This document shows positions 10,964 to 23,235 of a stretch of DNA of 64,000 nucleotides, piece after piece. The DNA comes from Ancylostoma caninum. Its lineage: Eukaryota > Nematoda > Chromadorea > Rhabditida > Ancylostomatidae. The notes beneath the pieces are model-generated. The model saw nothing but the letters and a program-made list of their open reading frames with translations. It did no database searches and was not told the DNA's origin. Made by a program: the position numbers and the translations under genes. Numbering within the stretch: position 1 is the stretch's first letter; every line of letters starts with the position of its first letter. The DNA lies in the NCBI GenBank assembly GCA_037903475.1, contig JBAJFG010000287.1:310001-374000 (forward strand), in the 5' to 3' direction.

Positions 10964-13528
10964 ATGTACCATGTCTCACAAGTAATTCTATCAGACTGCC
11001 TGCGAACTCAGGATGGTGGACATCCAAAAGGGGACGGCATTCATGAACCTCAAAGCTAAGACTGCTTTCCAGAAACGTCATAGTTCTCGAGATGCTATAT
11101 AGAAACATCCATGTTTTGGGAGGGCAACAGCTCTACAACGCTCGAATCCATAGGTCGCATTTTAAATGCTACCTATCACAATGCAATTTTTACTTGTGGG
11201 TTTTTTTTCGATGAAAAATGTGTTGCCCTATGGTGAACAATTGCAACGTGAACACAAGTTGGGTGGCAAATGTTGCTTGTTTAAAACACGTGTTTGGATG
11301 TAACACATCAATTATGGTCCTGTAGAAAAAGTCGCGCCGATTTCAGCAACACTCACCATCATTTCATATCATTACTTCTTCTTTGTGTATCATGGTCCAA
11401 CATTATCTCCGCTTATCTTTGAGATATCTACTAATGATATGGTTGCTGGAGATAACGATGTGGAGGGAAGTAAGCTTTGTGGAAGTTATCACAGCTCATT
11501 TTTCCACTAAATATTAGGGTATAAAACTATGGATGCGCCTTTTCGCGAGGAACAAGTTTTTTTCTAAAAAACGACAGCAGAACGCCTTGATGAAAATTGT
11601 ACATACAGTTACTCTCAGCTACCCTTCCACATCCTCCATACAGGAAATGAGGTTTCCTCTTGGGAAAGTCACTGCGCTATGGGTGGAAACAGCCGCTTAC
11701 CCGAACCCCCTCTTTTTTGTCTTTGAAATTTTTCTGCACGAGGAAAGATTCCTAGTCAGAGGTAACATGTGATCTGATAGTGTGGAGAAGTGGCTTTGTG
11801 GCGGCTGAGACGACCTTCCAACTTACTTTTTTGTTGGGTATTTTGCCTCGCTTTCGGATGGGTCAGGATGTGACCATTTTCTAGTAATCGTTATTCTGAC
11901 AAGATGATGGTGAACTGGCTGATTTATGTGGTTCAAATGTTGAAGACAGAGATGTGCCGTAACGGTCTGCATGGAGCTCACCCCCTCCCATCAGATCACT
12001 CCTCTCATATTTTACCATGAAGACAACGTCTTCTTCGGTGCGTGGGTAACCATGTTTGGAGCTGTATGGCGTTGCTCTCTTTTGCCGCACCGCAGCCATT
12101 TTTGCGAATGCTTTCGTAATATGCCCCTCTCCTAATCGGTGTTGAACTTGTTTCAAGAAACTTGTTATCCAAGGTACTACATAGAAGAATTTGTCAGATG
12201 AGGGTTTCCACCATAAATGACCACACCACCCTAGTTAGCAGCCTTTCAATTTTTTTTAGATGAAAAGTTGAGTTTTCCCAAAAAGCACATATACCAATAA
12301 ATGCGCAAGAAGTTGCCCTTCACGCTACTCTAAAAAATTGAGCAAATGCCTTCAATAACACTCTGATAGAGACGAAAAAGTGTGCGCGCATTTATAATTT
12401 CACACCCCCAATAGAATAGGCATTAACGGACTGCAAACAACGAGAAAATGCGAGAAAAAAAAGACTTCCAAAAAAAGAGTCATTCAGCAATGTGATATTG
12501 TTTTTATGGCTCATTCTTTGGAAACACAGTAATGCTAAGTTTTAACCGTAACCACTTACCCATATCATCAAACCACTTATAGTTATGTAGTGCATGATAT
12601 GCATGATGTGCGAAAAAAGCAGCTGCATGCCAGCTGGATTCAAGTTGTATCACTATGCTAATACCAATGTTTCTCAGATGCCGGCGCAGCGTCATCAAGC
12701 GTTTAGGTCGCCACGACGGGATTTTCTTGCCAATTCGCGCCATCTGCTGCCTTCAGCGATCACATGCAACATTTCACGTCTGGATGCCAGCACCTTGTGC
12801 TTACAACGGACATGCGGCTTCAATCAAGCGCATTGGGTGTCGAGGTGTTCTCTTGGATGCCAATCACTTTTTATACTTGCGCATTCGTGAACACCAAGAG
12901 GAGCGGTGGGTGTCAAAACATCGAGTACTCTACGACCTATTGGTGAGCCACACCGCGTTTTTGCTTACCAGTAAATGCTTAGTCATTCTTAAAGCTCTGG
13001 CATTTCGAAAATTTCATTTAGAAGTGAAAAAAAAATCAATGAAACTCAGCAATGTTATCCGAAATAGGTACAATTGTATCATTATCCTATCGTCCATTCA
13101 AAAAAAAACCTTTGTCAAAAGGTCGAGATCACCAGGATAAGTTAACATCCTGTAAGCACATGTTACCCACTGATGGGTCACCTGGAAAGTACCGTTCTCC
13201 GAAAAAGGACATCCGTGGACTTCCCACGTGAGGCCTTCACATGCTGACCACGAATTTGCTTACCAATTTGCACAGGAAACTATCTTTTACAGTCATTGAT
13301 CGGATTCGACTCATTGTACACTTCGTTGTGGATGTTGTAATGAGAAATCATTCCGTATAATGATAGAAATTACTGCACACTAGCAGATGCGGCCAGTGAA
13401 GCTGTCAAATCAATGGCCAGCGTGTTAGACATTTGACTGCATCGAGTGAAATCGAGTGAAGTTCCAAATTAATCGACTTTGCTGAGACTCGAAACATCGA
13501 TTACTCGAAAAAGGCCAAAAATCGAGTT
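10964..13528. other. Intergenic stretch without a supported gene
   Basis: Several open frames of 70-160 codons overlap on both strands, the longest at 12655-13140 plus. Opposite-strand frames over the same DNA are equally open, no splice-bounded exon is evident, and I recognise no domain. A GC-richer patch lies at 12650-12900. Confidence 0.45.
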
Positions 13529-13646
13529 AAAGTCCTTACGCGCAATCGGTGGAGAATTTTCGAGTGCGCCCAGCATGTGGCGCGTGCGCGGCGCGGCCCT
13601 CTTGTGGCAGCGGTCTCCCGTCGTAAGGATTGCGTGTAAGGACTTT
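13529..13646. mobile_element. Very short foldback element, 118 bp
   Basis: The left arm AAAGTCCTTACGCGCAATC (13529-13547) is inverted at the right as GATTGCGTGTAAGGACTTT (13628-13646) with one mismatch. The interior is GC-rich. TTA/TAT-like flanks are present but no clear target duplication. Confidence 0.65.
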
Positions 13647-14449
13647 ATTCGGCTATTCAAAAAAAATCAAATTGAGTCAAATGTCTACATCGTGTCAAGT
13701 AGATCCACTGAATTTCCAGAAACTGCAGCTCTTACAAGCATGATCACCATAACTCACAAAAACGCTTCACGGTGAAAAACAAGCATTAGTGATCAGCGAA
13801 GCAAGGGTACATGTACCACTAATAGAGATAGAAACAGAAGTATTAGTTGGTTAAATCCCAGAATAAACCCAAAATTGTACAGAGTGGAACAAAAAGGGCG
13901 GGAGAGACTCTCTGCTTCGAGAAACCTTGGGCCGGCACGTCTAAGATGGCCAGTTTGTTTCATTTAGGGTTTATTTTGATAAAACTCATAAATCAAGGCT
14001 GAATTTAACTACCTATAGCTGGCTAACAATAAGATTTCGTTCATTTACTATGTTTTGATAGAAGGAAATAACGCTTGCACAGTTACTTCTGGCAGCATAA
14101 ATCTCAAAAGACAGACTTCAGCGTTTTGGATTGAAACCTGTGGATAGCACTTGGCATCATTGACTTACTGACAGCTCTCACAAAAATGCAGAGCAAAGAC
14201 TCGTGGCATCTAATATGTGGGAGATGATTAAATCATAGTTAAGAAGTGCACTAGGATCCATTTTTTTTCATCAATGCTGAGAAGGCTATCGAGCAGCGAT
14301 TTGCTTTCCATGCCTATTTTTTTGGAACTACATACTATTATCGCCATCTGCCAAGACCGACGACTCTCATTTCCCCGTAGACAACTCCCATCTGCAAATG
14401 AGAACCTTGACAAAATACTACCGGAACTACCTTCAGGCTTCCACTGCTT

Positions 14450-14934
14450 CTATTTTGCTGCCTTGTCCTTCAAAGCAGCTTTTTTGCTGAGTCCAGAAAA
14501 GTATCCCAGGAGCTGCCACTTATCTTTCTTTTCGCCGTCGGAATTCTCTTCACGTAAGTAGCACCACTACCAGTAAATTTTTCTTGTTGCGACATACATA
14601 TAAGTGGTTGTACATAGTTTCCAAACAATTCTCCGTAAGTCCAGTGATGGTTTGTTGTTTTTGCTCACTTTCAAGGAAAATCGTCGCAGTTTTTTTCTTC
14701 GCTACCGATTTCACTCCACCCATTCGTGGTTCTCGAGCAACTTTTATTTTCGGGAGGTCTACTTTGCCAGTAAAGTAGCGCAGTAGTTTCGTTCCAAAAT
14801 ATAAAGTCCCAGAAGTGACACACCTATGAAGTAGTAATGAGTCGTCAGAAGCAGAACTTCCAACGCAAGTAGAGGGAATACAACTGAGATGCGGCCGTTT
14901 TTGATTAATATCAAGCATACTAGGTGATGCATAG
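14450..14934 (-). CDS. Last two exons of an unrecognised minus-strand gene
   Basis: Exon 14669-14934 follows a TTGCAG acceptor, reads YASPSMLDINQK through RYFTGKVDLPKIKV to KKKTATIFLE, and ends in phase 1 at GTGAGC. Exon 14450-14547 begins after AG, continues K-NSDGEKKDKWQLLGYF to KDKAAK and stops TAG. Together they give about 120 C-terminal residues, basic and lysine-rich, with no signal or membrane segment. The second exon has no ATG of its own. No domain is recognised. The upstream exon must end in phase 2; a candidate Q/N-rich block near 15029-15108 ends in the wrong phase, so the 5' part is unresolved. Confidence 0.45.
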
Positions 14935-15191
14935 CTGCAACGTGTACTTACATTTCCTGAAAGCACTAATATTTCAGTACTTTAGCTTGCTGCTCTGTTG
15001 CACTCAGCTGCAGTACCCTCGTCTTTCAGCCTCCGTCCTCGCCCAGCAGGCTGTGTTGTCGCGTTGTTTTTCTTGTATTGAGTCGATTGCGGCTGATTTA
15101 CAGCACTGACATCTTTTTGTCCTAAACGTTCTGCGCCTGCGAACGGAGGAACAAATAATCGACATGAGAGTTTACTTATTGAAGAGAATTT

Positions 15192-15333
15192 TTATGGGTT
15201 ATCAAGTGAATTAAGGTAGTGTTCGAAGTATGGAGTGCATGATGGGCTTCGTGGAGGGACAGGTTTGTTATGATTAAGGTAAATTGTGGGCTCTGAAACG
15301 TCTCCTGTATCTGCCTCCTTGGTTTGTACAAAA
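15192..15333 (-). CDS. Probable terminal exon of another unrecognised minus-strand gene
   Basis: After a consensus CTATTTCAG acceptor the DNA encodes 46 residues and TAA: FVQTKEADTGDVSEPTIYL, then a proline/serine-rich PVPPRSPSCTP and a tail EHYLNSLDNP. The frame lacks a Met, so it can only be an internal or terminal exon. It lies about 260 bp upstream of the exons at 14450-14934 on the same strand; the two could be neighbours in one transcription unit. No domain is recognised. Confidence 0.38.
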
Positions 15334-15689
15334 CTGAAATAGTTGGAGTGGAGGGGTCGTAGATATCGAGTGGAATATTCTCTCTTCTTTGGCGATCTTT
15401 CCAGCGAAATTCAAATGTCACATGAAACCGGCGTTGAAAATACTGTTTTTACGACTCTTCACAATTTTTCTCAGACATAAAACCTGTGGAACTTAATATT
15501 TGGGGACGGACTTACTGTGCCACCTTCCTAGCGAAATTAGGACTTTTGGAAAGTGTGGAAAAATTGTTAGAAAAGAAGAAATAGCAGACGAAAACCGGTA
15601 GCGGAAAAACTGCAGCGACTTCTCTGGAGATTAAGCAGAAGCAACAGAGCATCTCATCGGAGCACTTTTAGGAATTAGTTAAAGGACTG

Positions 15690-16060
15690 CACTATGACAA
15701 AAAAGTTGTGGTTGAGATGCGACTCATGTGAAAAAATGGCATCAGCGAAGAGGGAGATGGGTGATAGCTTCAGTGACACTTCGCCTATACTTTCGAGAAT
15801 TTGTTTTAGGTCCTTTAGCACAAGGTCCTTCCATTTACAACAGAAATTTAGAGTCACTTCACAAAGAGCGAACCCACTGATGATCGCGTCTTTTTTCCGC
15901 GCGTTTTCACATTTTCTCAAGATTTGGCTCCTTCCTCTGCTCCGAAATTTTTACAAAAATTCCAACACGTATTTTGGTAATCATATTGGCTCTGAAGTAT
16001 CATTAGGTTACCAGCTAAGGAACCGCTGAGACCATTAAAGCTTAATAATCTATCATACCG
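15690..16060. repeat. Dispersed repeat family, copy 1
   Basis: The part with CACATTTTCTCAAG, TCTGCTCCGAAATTTT and AAAAATTCCAA recurs at 34500-34670 and 58280-58440 with the same order of blocks. The minus-strand frame (WKDLVLKDLKQILES) resembles the one at 33873-34100, suggesting the family once encoded a protein. Termini are not defined. Confidence 0.55.
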
Positions 16061-16624
16061 AATCATGCAAAAGAAAGACAAGGCCCATTGGTAAGCTGTG
16101 CGGTCATCAATGGGTAAAACTAATGGGAAGGGCCGACACTCCTACCTGGCCGTCTTGTCGGCGCATTAACTTCATTTGAAATGAATTTCTTCCATGGAAA
16201 GTAAAAAAGAACAGCTCAGTTCTTGTGTTCCGCTTTTCAAAGAAGTGTCATTCACTAAGCTGTCAGCTTCCGCTTAGCTGTTTGTGCTGCGACAGTAGAG
16301 GCAAGATTCGTTTGTTGCTTGAGCACTGCTTTTCATCGCGCGAAAACAAACTCCAAGCGTGAATGGAGTGTGTTTGCCGGGAAGAACATGAAGCACAGGG
16401 AAGCTGTTACTCTCCAGGCATGCCGGCGATGATTTACCCAGCGTCAGGTGTTCGCAAGCGCGCACAAAACACGCCTGGTCGTTTGCAGGTGCTCATCGAT
16501 TCGATCGCTCACGTCGCCACGCAGGACAGCCGATGAGCATCGCATGTATCTACGGAGCTGCTGCTCTGCTTGAGTCACAGCTTGCACACCACCAACAAGT
16601 AGAAACTTCTAGAAAACCCACCTA

Positions 16625-16819
16625 TTAGTGTTCGTCTTTGCCGCCTGCGGCCATAGCAGAAGTGGCTACCATGTACAGTAATCCCATAAGTACAGTAAGA
16701 ATCATCAGATTAACTATGAGAATAATCGTGTTCTTGTCGAAGTGTTGCTCCGCCGCTTCCACGATCGACTGCTTACGAGAGCCGGAGCTGACCATCTTTT
16801 CTGGAATGGATGCAATCAT
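16625..16819 (-). CDS. Small single-pass membrane protein, 64 aa, unrecognised
   Basis: A single-exon frame encodes a hydrophilic N-terminus (MIASIPEKMVSSGSRKQ), a strong hydrophobic stretch at about residues 31-57 (TIILIVNLMILTVLMGLLY) and a short polar tail GGKDEH. The stop is TAA. Amino-acid usage looks coding and the arrangement is that of a tail-proximal single-pass protein. The ATG follows seven As; an upstream CACTCCAG could be a trans-splice site. No homologue is recalled. A chance frame cannot be excluded. Confidence 0.45.
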   Translation of the reverse strand: MIASIPEKMVSSGSRKQSIVEAAEQHFDKNTIILIVNLMILTVLMGLLYMVATSAMAAGGKDEH

Positions 16820-17199
16820 TTTTTTGAACTTGAGAGCTTTTCTGGAGTGATATGTAAGATTGTTTCGTCGGAGATCTGCAGAGTACTAGAAATCGGCGAT
16901 GCTACAGAAATGAGAAAACGAGAAAATGTTGGTGAGAGTGGCAAAAATGTAAAATTTAAAAAAAATGAGGGCAGAGGAGGAATGAAGTCCAATGGTCAGC
17001 CAAGTAATAGCACATGGGACAGTATACGCCAATGGGTGGTGCGCTTTTTGCGGCCTCGAAAAGCACGTCGCGTGACCGCGCCGCTCACAATGGAATCTTT
17101 GTCGCCGTGGCAAATCAGAATTTTCTTGATAGTTGCTCATCACATTGGACGTTAACTGTCAAGAAAACTAACTAGATATCAACAAAATCCTATAGTTTA

Positions 17200-17292
17200 T
17201 TGTTCCGAAGAGATTCCAGCACGAGCGGCGCGGTCGTGCAGCGTCTGTTTCGAGTGCGCAAAAAACGCGCCGCCATTGATGTTTATTGTACT
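17200..17292. repeat. Decayed relative of the CAGTGGACGGCAATGG element
   Basis: The core GAGCGGCGCGGTCGTGCAGC and the end CGCCGCCATTGATGTTTATTG resemble the right half of the elements at 5499-5759 and 46101-46369. Only one arm is recognisable. Confidence 0.35.
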
Positions 17293-17851
17293 TTGCGTCA
17301 CTTCTTAGGTTTGGACTAGCCTATCAGGGACGAAAATGGAGGTACCAATGGAATGTGTAGAGACGCAGACAGTGAGAGTGCTAGCGCGCATATGCGGTGG
17401 CGCGTGTGAACGGGTCCAGATCGCTGCAAGATTTGGACTCTTTATGTTAAGTTAGAGTTAGTGCGATTAGGTAATTTTTAGGGTATTTCTCCTTTTTTAC
17501 GACAAAGGGGTCACATGCGACAAAGCTGCGAATAGAAGTTTGGTGGAATAGTTGAAGACGACGATCGTAGGCTGATGGAACAACTTCAACTAAATTTCAA
17601 AAAAAAAAAAAGAAAAGCCGAACAAGAAAGATAGTAGTCGAATTTAAGGTTGGAATGAACTCCAAAATTCGTTGTGAGCTCATTTTTAGATAACAAATGT
17701 ACGAGGCACTCCACGGATTTCGAGCAATTTTGCACTAATCAGAGAGTGCTAGAAGGCTGCTCAAGTACCAACAGGTGGCAAGTGGAACGCCTCAGCCAGG
17801 GAAACATCTCGAGGATGTGTCAAGTATAACGTGGTGCAACTGCTGTGGCAG

Positions 17852-18565
17852 AAGAAGCAATAGAGAGCAGTGACGATGAGTTACCAAGGAATCAACACAT
17901 CTGTAAACTGAGCTGTTTTCTGAAAGTAAGAGCACATGGCTGCAATTTCAGATTTTTCACTGCCGTAGAAATCTGTCGTGAGCCATCCGGAGAGAGTGCG
18001 ACAGACATAACTCGCTCTACTACCCTTTAGGCCTGTGCAAAAAATGGCACCAGATGTTGTTGTAGAGGAAGAGATATTGCATGCTCAGGAGGCCTCACAT
18101 TCCGCTGGTAAATGACAGGAATGAAGAAGATCCGACCGAGCATTGACAGCAACGACCTACGAGGTAAAAGCGGTTACCTAACTGCTTGGTGGCGACGAAG
18201 CCGTTCGACCTCACAGACAATCAAGCGTCGAAACGGCTGCTATCGAACGAATTGCCGCTGCGATTTGCCACAGCGTTTCGAGAGCTGTCAATCGCTGTTC
18301 AGCCGTCTGATCCACGAAAAAACAGCCATGAAACGCCTTGGACTGAGCCGTTGCGCTCGTCGCGCAAAACAGCGGTCGACGCCCCGGCCCAGCAGCACTT
18401 GGTAAACCAAACAGTCAAGTGCGGCTCGTGGCGGCTTGGAGATTTGATGAGAAATGGCTCTGTCAGTGCACACTCGCGAGAAATTTTGCTAGCTACAATG
18501 GAGAACCCAAAGCCAGCGCAGCAGAAGCATGTGCGAAGTTGTCAGCGCTAGATGGTGATTGCTGA
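17852..18565 (+). other. Likely coding region of an unrecognised plus-strand gene, exon model incomplete
   Basis: Several adjacent blocks look coding. 17852-17902 encodes EAIESSDDELPRNQHI before a GTAAAC donor. 18031-18107 follows CCCTTTAG and encodes PVQKMAPDVVVEEEILHAQE up to a GTAAAT donor. An open frame from about 18184 encodes KPFDLTDNQASKRLLSNELP. A final frame ending TGA at 18565 encodes VRLVAAWRFDEKWLCQC and ASAAEACAKLSALDG. The last block has the Ala-rich helical look of the end of a double-stranded-RNA-binding domain, but I cannot confirm it. Two frames overlap near 18350-18420, so either a short intron or a frameshift is missing from the model. Confidence 0.33.
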
Positions 18566-18589
18566 AGACTATTTATTCATTTATTGATG

Positions 18590-19151
18590 TTAGGCTGATC
18601 GAAAAGTCTTGCACCAACACTTTTTTTTCGATCTAAAGAATTCTTAGTCTTCATTTGAAAATCTTTGGCAGTACATAGAGTGTGGTAGAATGTTCCACTG
18701 CTTCTCAGGTAGAAAAATTGGTTCCATCCATCAACAATAATGTTATGATTACTCCTAGTATCGGCTGTTGATAAATCTTTATCTTTATCTTTATTGAGAC
18801 GTGTAACTCGTACACGTATGGAACAATGAACCAAATGCAATACCATCCAAGGTAACAATAACGTGCAAACAGCCAACCACTGAACATGACAAAAAGAAAG
18901 AAAGAAAATCGGCCTATAAAATTGACATCTCTCGGGAAGACTTGAATTTTCTGTTGTTCTATGTTGAATCAAACATGAGATCAGTAGTCAGTTCATTTAG
19001 AACAGATAACTTTTTGGAGCTATCTCCTTTTTCAGTGCTTAAAATGGGTTAGACAAATCGTTGAAACTGCCTCATTAACTGCTTTAGCAATCAATGTTAT
19101 GGCTGTTTAAAAAGAGTGTAAAATTTGGTGCAAGACCTTCGGAAAAACCTA
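18590..19151. mobile_element. Mariner-like MITE, about 560 bp
   Basis: The left end TTAGGCTGATCGAAAAGTCT continues into TGCACCAA; the right end, inverted, reads CTAGGTTTTTCCGAAGGTCT then TGCACCAA. TTAGG-type ends of this length are characteristic of mariner elements. No intact transposase. The shorter relative is at 10765-10963. Confidence 0.7.
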
Positions 19152-21932
19152 GTATAATTGTTTTTTCCAATGCATTTGCTAGCCATCATTAATGGAAAAA
19201 TCTAAAATAAAACTGTGGTAACCCTGAATGTCAATACAAGTTGCGCTTTTTCCTCTGAACATGAGACTCTGCCGCGATCTCGTCTCACGGCGGATGGCAA
19301 TGTCGCTCCCTGTTCAAGGGAGGTTTTGAAGTCTTGTTATGTGATTCCAAAAAAAATCATTCCGTATGGGAGCGTAAGTTGTCTATTAAGATTTTTCGCT
19401 AGGCAGTGGAGTTAGTATCCAGTAAAACACGGTACGATATGCTTGTTTTTTATCCATCTATTTACTTATCCTGGACCCAAAAAGTGACAAGGTGAAGCGT
19501 TTGGGGGAGGGGGGGGGGAGAAACCCCAAGTTCGATGCCTGCCAACGGCGGCCATTTTGCAGAATGCAAACTTTGGTGCAAACATTCTTCAAAAATCTTG
19601 AACCGTCACCATTCGGCTTCTATATAGCTAAAGTAAATAGCTGAAGTATTTGTCTCACGATGGCCTGCATGACCAAATCTAAGCGCTGTGCCATCTGAGT
19701 TCCAATTTAACACACGTTTTCCCTCTCGTCTTGCTTTCGTGCCATGAGCCTTCCGGATAAGGAGTTCACAGGATAAAACCAATGTCTGGAGCAGTGTGAT
19801 GTGACCTATAGGAGCTTTTTTTTTGGGCTTGGACAATATCGGCATGTTAGGCAATGGTTGATAATGACTGAAATTTTACTGAAATTGTACCGAAGGGTTT
19901 TCATATTGAAGGTGGACGATTTAGTGTTAAAGCGGAGCTTAGTTTCGCTAGCACTAAAGATGATGGAATCAATGTAATCCTTGAGAGTTGAATCAATGTG
20001 TATAGTGACAGCAAGATATGTTCTGGCCCAATCTACAGGCATTTTCATGATAAAATTGTCACCAAATATGATGTCCTTGCTTTCCGAGAGGCCCAAACGA
20101 AATGAAATGGAACGAAGTGTCGCGCCAGTTTGATACAGCAATAGTCTATCTAACAACTTGTGAAGAAAAAGTATTACAGGGTCGAATGTTTGCAGATATC
20201 CAGCGTTACCACGAGCAAGTGCTCGCTACCCTCGTGAAAAGCTAATTAATGTTGTCTTTTTTTCATAAGATCTACAGAAAAATGTAGAAAAGTGAAGCGG
20301 TTCATGCAACGAGAAGGATTTGGCTCCCGAAACGCATGAAAAAAAAAAGCACAGCAGAGTAACTCCACCGGAGGTGGCAGTACTGCGCACTCGAGCTATA
20401 GCCACAAAAATCATTGCTATAGCCAGTATTCACTGGGAAAAATTGGGGGTAGACCATGAGGAAGAGGCTTTGTTGCAAGTAATTCCAGGGTGGCACCTGG
20501 TGCAATGCGACAGTTTATGTACATAAGGAGGAAGTGGATAAAGCGGACAACCGCGAGGAACAAGCAGCAGCACACGGGCCTCGTTGTCGAGATTTGCGGA
20601 AGCAGCCTGGCGGGAGTCAGCTGTTGCCATTCGCGAAGGGGACATGAAACACCGACGGCACGACGTCAGAGCACAGCGAAGACGGGGAACGTTCCACTGA
20701 GCCAGCCACGAGGGCTGACACGATCCAGTTCCAGAGTAGAGGGCCTGTCTCGTAGTGAGTGTGAAAAACGAGCGTTTTTGTGGATTTCTTTTCAAGAAAC
20801 AGCTGTTGTGCAACGCTTTACTACGGATGCACGCGATATCTCCTCAAAGTTTTGAGTATTTGTGGAAAATGCCTCTATTCGGAGCAAAATTAGGAGCAAA
20901 GGTGTCGATCTAATGGTAAATAGTATTATATTAGGTTGACGAGAAAGTAATAGAAGAAATGGCATCCAAGTCGGATTTTCATCTCTAACTTTCAGGACGG
21001 CTTTTTTCGGTGAATTTAGCATACACTTTTGAAATCTATAACATTACTCCAACGCATGGGTAGAAGGCTGTCTCTCTCCTCAGAATTGCGCAGGCTGCGG
21101 CTGGTCATACAAAGGGGTTTGAAAATGGTCAAAATCAACGGGCTCTTCTTCGCCCAAGAAGAAACTGAAGGGAGGAACAAGATAATTATCAGAGAGTGAC
21201 AAGCCAGAAGAATAAAAATAGTGGATTACCAGAGTGGAGGAAAGCTAGTTTGAGACAGGAAAAACGTGGGAAAATTGGCATGTAAAAAAGGGGCGTGGAA
21301 CAGGATTTTTGGTCTTTGTCGTTTTTCTCCAATAGTTCCCATCAGTTTTCAGACCTGGCCTACCCATATGGTAGCCGTGTCTGTATTACCTTGCGGGAAC
21401 AATTCGAATCACAATAATCACATCGCGTTTTGACGTGAGAGCGTTCTAAGCGTGATTCCCTATAAAGGCCCATATCTCGAGATTTGAACTAAGTGGAGCT
21501 GTCGTATACTGTGAAATATTTAGCCACTCCCTTCTTTATTGAAGTGCTTCTGCTGCTAACCCCAGTGCTTGCCAAGGCTTTGCAGAGCAGCTCATAATAG
21601 AGGTTGGGGCAAAAGCACCCTTTCGGAAATGGAGGCGTAACTGCAGCAACAAGCGCTTCTTGGTCCTTCAGTAGCCACAGGATAATACTTTGGGGAATCT
21701 CCTACTATGTCAGCAGGCAACGCCCTGATCGAGTCATTAGCAATAAGGAATACGAAAGTTTTGAGAAATTTCTTCCATTACTCCCTCCTTAATCTAATTA
21801 CTAACCAATACTGAGACGCTCCAAGCCGTCGTTTTTTTCTGTTAAAACAAATTTGTGCTCCATTTAAACAAATTTACGAAACCCAGCAGGCCACACGCAT
21901 CTAACATCTGACTTCTTGAACGCTTAATTATT
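19152..21932. other. Intergenic stretch; degenerate coding patch and a lone mariner-type end
   Basis: At 20521-20760 one plus frame reads KEEVDKADNREEQAAAHG, is interrupted by TGA, and resumes TSEHSEDGERSTEPATR, looking like a decayed charged protein. At 20933 the motif TTAGGTTGACGAGAAAGTAA resembles a mariner end, but no matching inverted end was found nearby. Otherwise no gene is supported. Confidence 0.4.
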
Positions 21933-22198
21933 ACTCAGGAAACTCACCTAGAAACAGTGTTTTGCATCGGTATGCATGCATTCTGCACGAAATTGAGAAA
22001 GTCGTGGGTTTTGCACCGAATTTGCATCGGATTTGGACACGCGTGGATATGCATGGAACTTGCATGGGTGTGGATGAATTTTGCATGAATTTAACCATTA
22101 CTGATGAAAAACCGTGTTTTATATGAATACGCACATATTAATCGTGGGATTTGCATCTTTCAATCCCATGCAAAACATGGTTCCTTTGTTTCCTGGGT
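21933..22198. mobile_element. TIR element, about 265 bp
   Basis: The left end ACTCAGGAAACTCACC and the inverted right end ACCCAGGAAACAAAGG are followed on both sides by a TGTTTTGCAT block. The interior repeats TTTGCAT several times. No coding capacity. Confidence 0.6.
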
Positions 22199-22338
22199 AG
22201 GCTGGCGGTAGAGCCCAATCCAAATATTTGGTCACCTTTTTGTTCCTATCATAACTTCAATCAGAATCTTATTCAGTCATCTATTCGATGTACGTAGTCA
22301 CCATAGTTATACAATCCTCAAGCGAGAAGATCAAATTG

Positions 22339-23235
22339 TTAGGTTGGTGGATAATTAATGCGGCTTTTTTTTCGCGACTCCTTTTCTCTTCAAAAATTAA
22401 TGCTTCTTGGAAGATTTTCTGATGTGAATAATCCTCTTCTATCATTTAGTAACTGGGTTATTGAAAATCGTATCCACATTCAACATCTCATGCTTTATCG
22501 CTTCGAGAAAGCCTGGAATGCAGCACAGACATTCCGTGATCTCAACGAAATTTTGGCCGAAGAAAAATCAGCAGAATTAAGTTGAAAGATGTTTAAGTAG
22601 CTCAAGTAGGAAGGCACAACCCTACAGATGAAGAAGGAAGAGTGCTACGATCAAATTCCGATGATCAGGAACTTTTGGCAGTCGTGGAAGGGAAGGAGAT
22701 TCGACTGAGGAGAATCCTCAGAAATGGAGCCTGCTCGCTTTGCTGCAGAAAATCGGTAGAAATTCGAACACTATTCCTGTCCTAGAGTTCATGCTGACTC
22801 ATTTGGCCAATCTCCATGCTTTTGTGAGCGTATTGAGAGGAAATACCATGGCCGAATGGTCTACATTGAAGAGTTCGGCCAGCACTCTCGTTGTCAAGCT
22901 TTCGTCCTCTTCCAGGCTGCCCAATATTCCTGGTGCTTGGGATTTGATGGCCAACCCCTTCTCTCTTTACCTGTGAAGCTCGTACCTCATGAATATGAAA
23001 AATCTTTCATGTTGGTCTTGCTGATTGGTCCATTTTTGAAAGGCTCGCTGAGATCGCGAACTGTGCTGCATTCCAACTTTCCCGAAATGATAGGAGCTGT
23101 GGATGCGGCCTTCGATAGCACCTTTCATAATTGGATAGAGAGGATTGTTTTCATGAAAAAACCATTTGAAAAGCTTCAATTTTCATCAAGAAGAGAAATC
23201 ACGAAAGAAGCCTCATTAGTTATGCATCAACCTAA
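22339..23235 (+). mobile_element. Decayed mariner transposon with transposase remnants
   Basis: The left end TTAGGTTGGTGGATAATTAA and the inverted right end TTAGGTTGATGCATAACTAA bound about 897 bp. At 22450-22585 the plus strand encodes the mariner DNA-binding region (HLMLYRFEKAWNAAQTFRDL). After stops and a frame change, 22630-22710 encodes DEEGR and SDDQELLAVVEG, the usual next conserved block. The catalytic DD(34)D part is not readable. It is a dead copy. Confidence 0.75.

Noticed and set aside
12594..13140. Overlapping plus-strand frames considered as a FLYWCH or transposase-like domain.
   Set aside because: The aromatic and cysteine spacing does not fit, and the minus strand is equally open.
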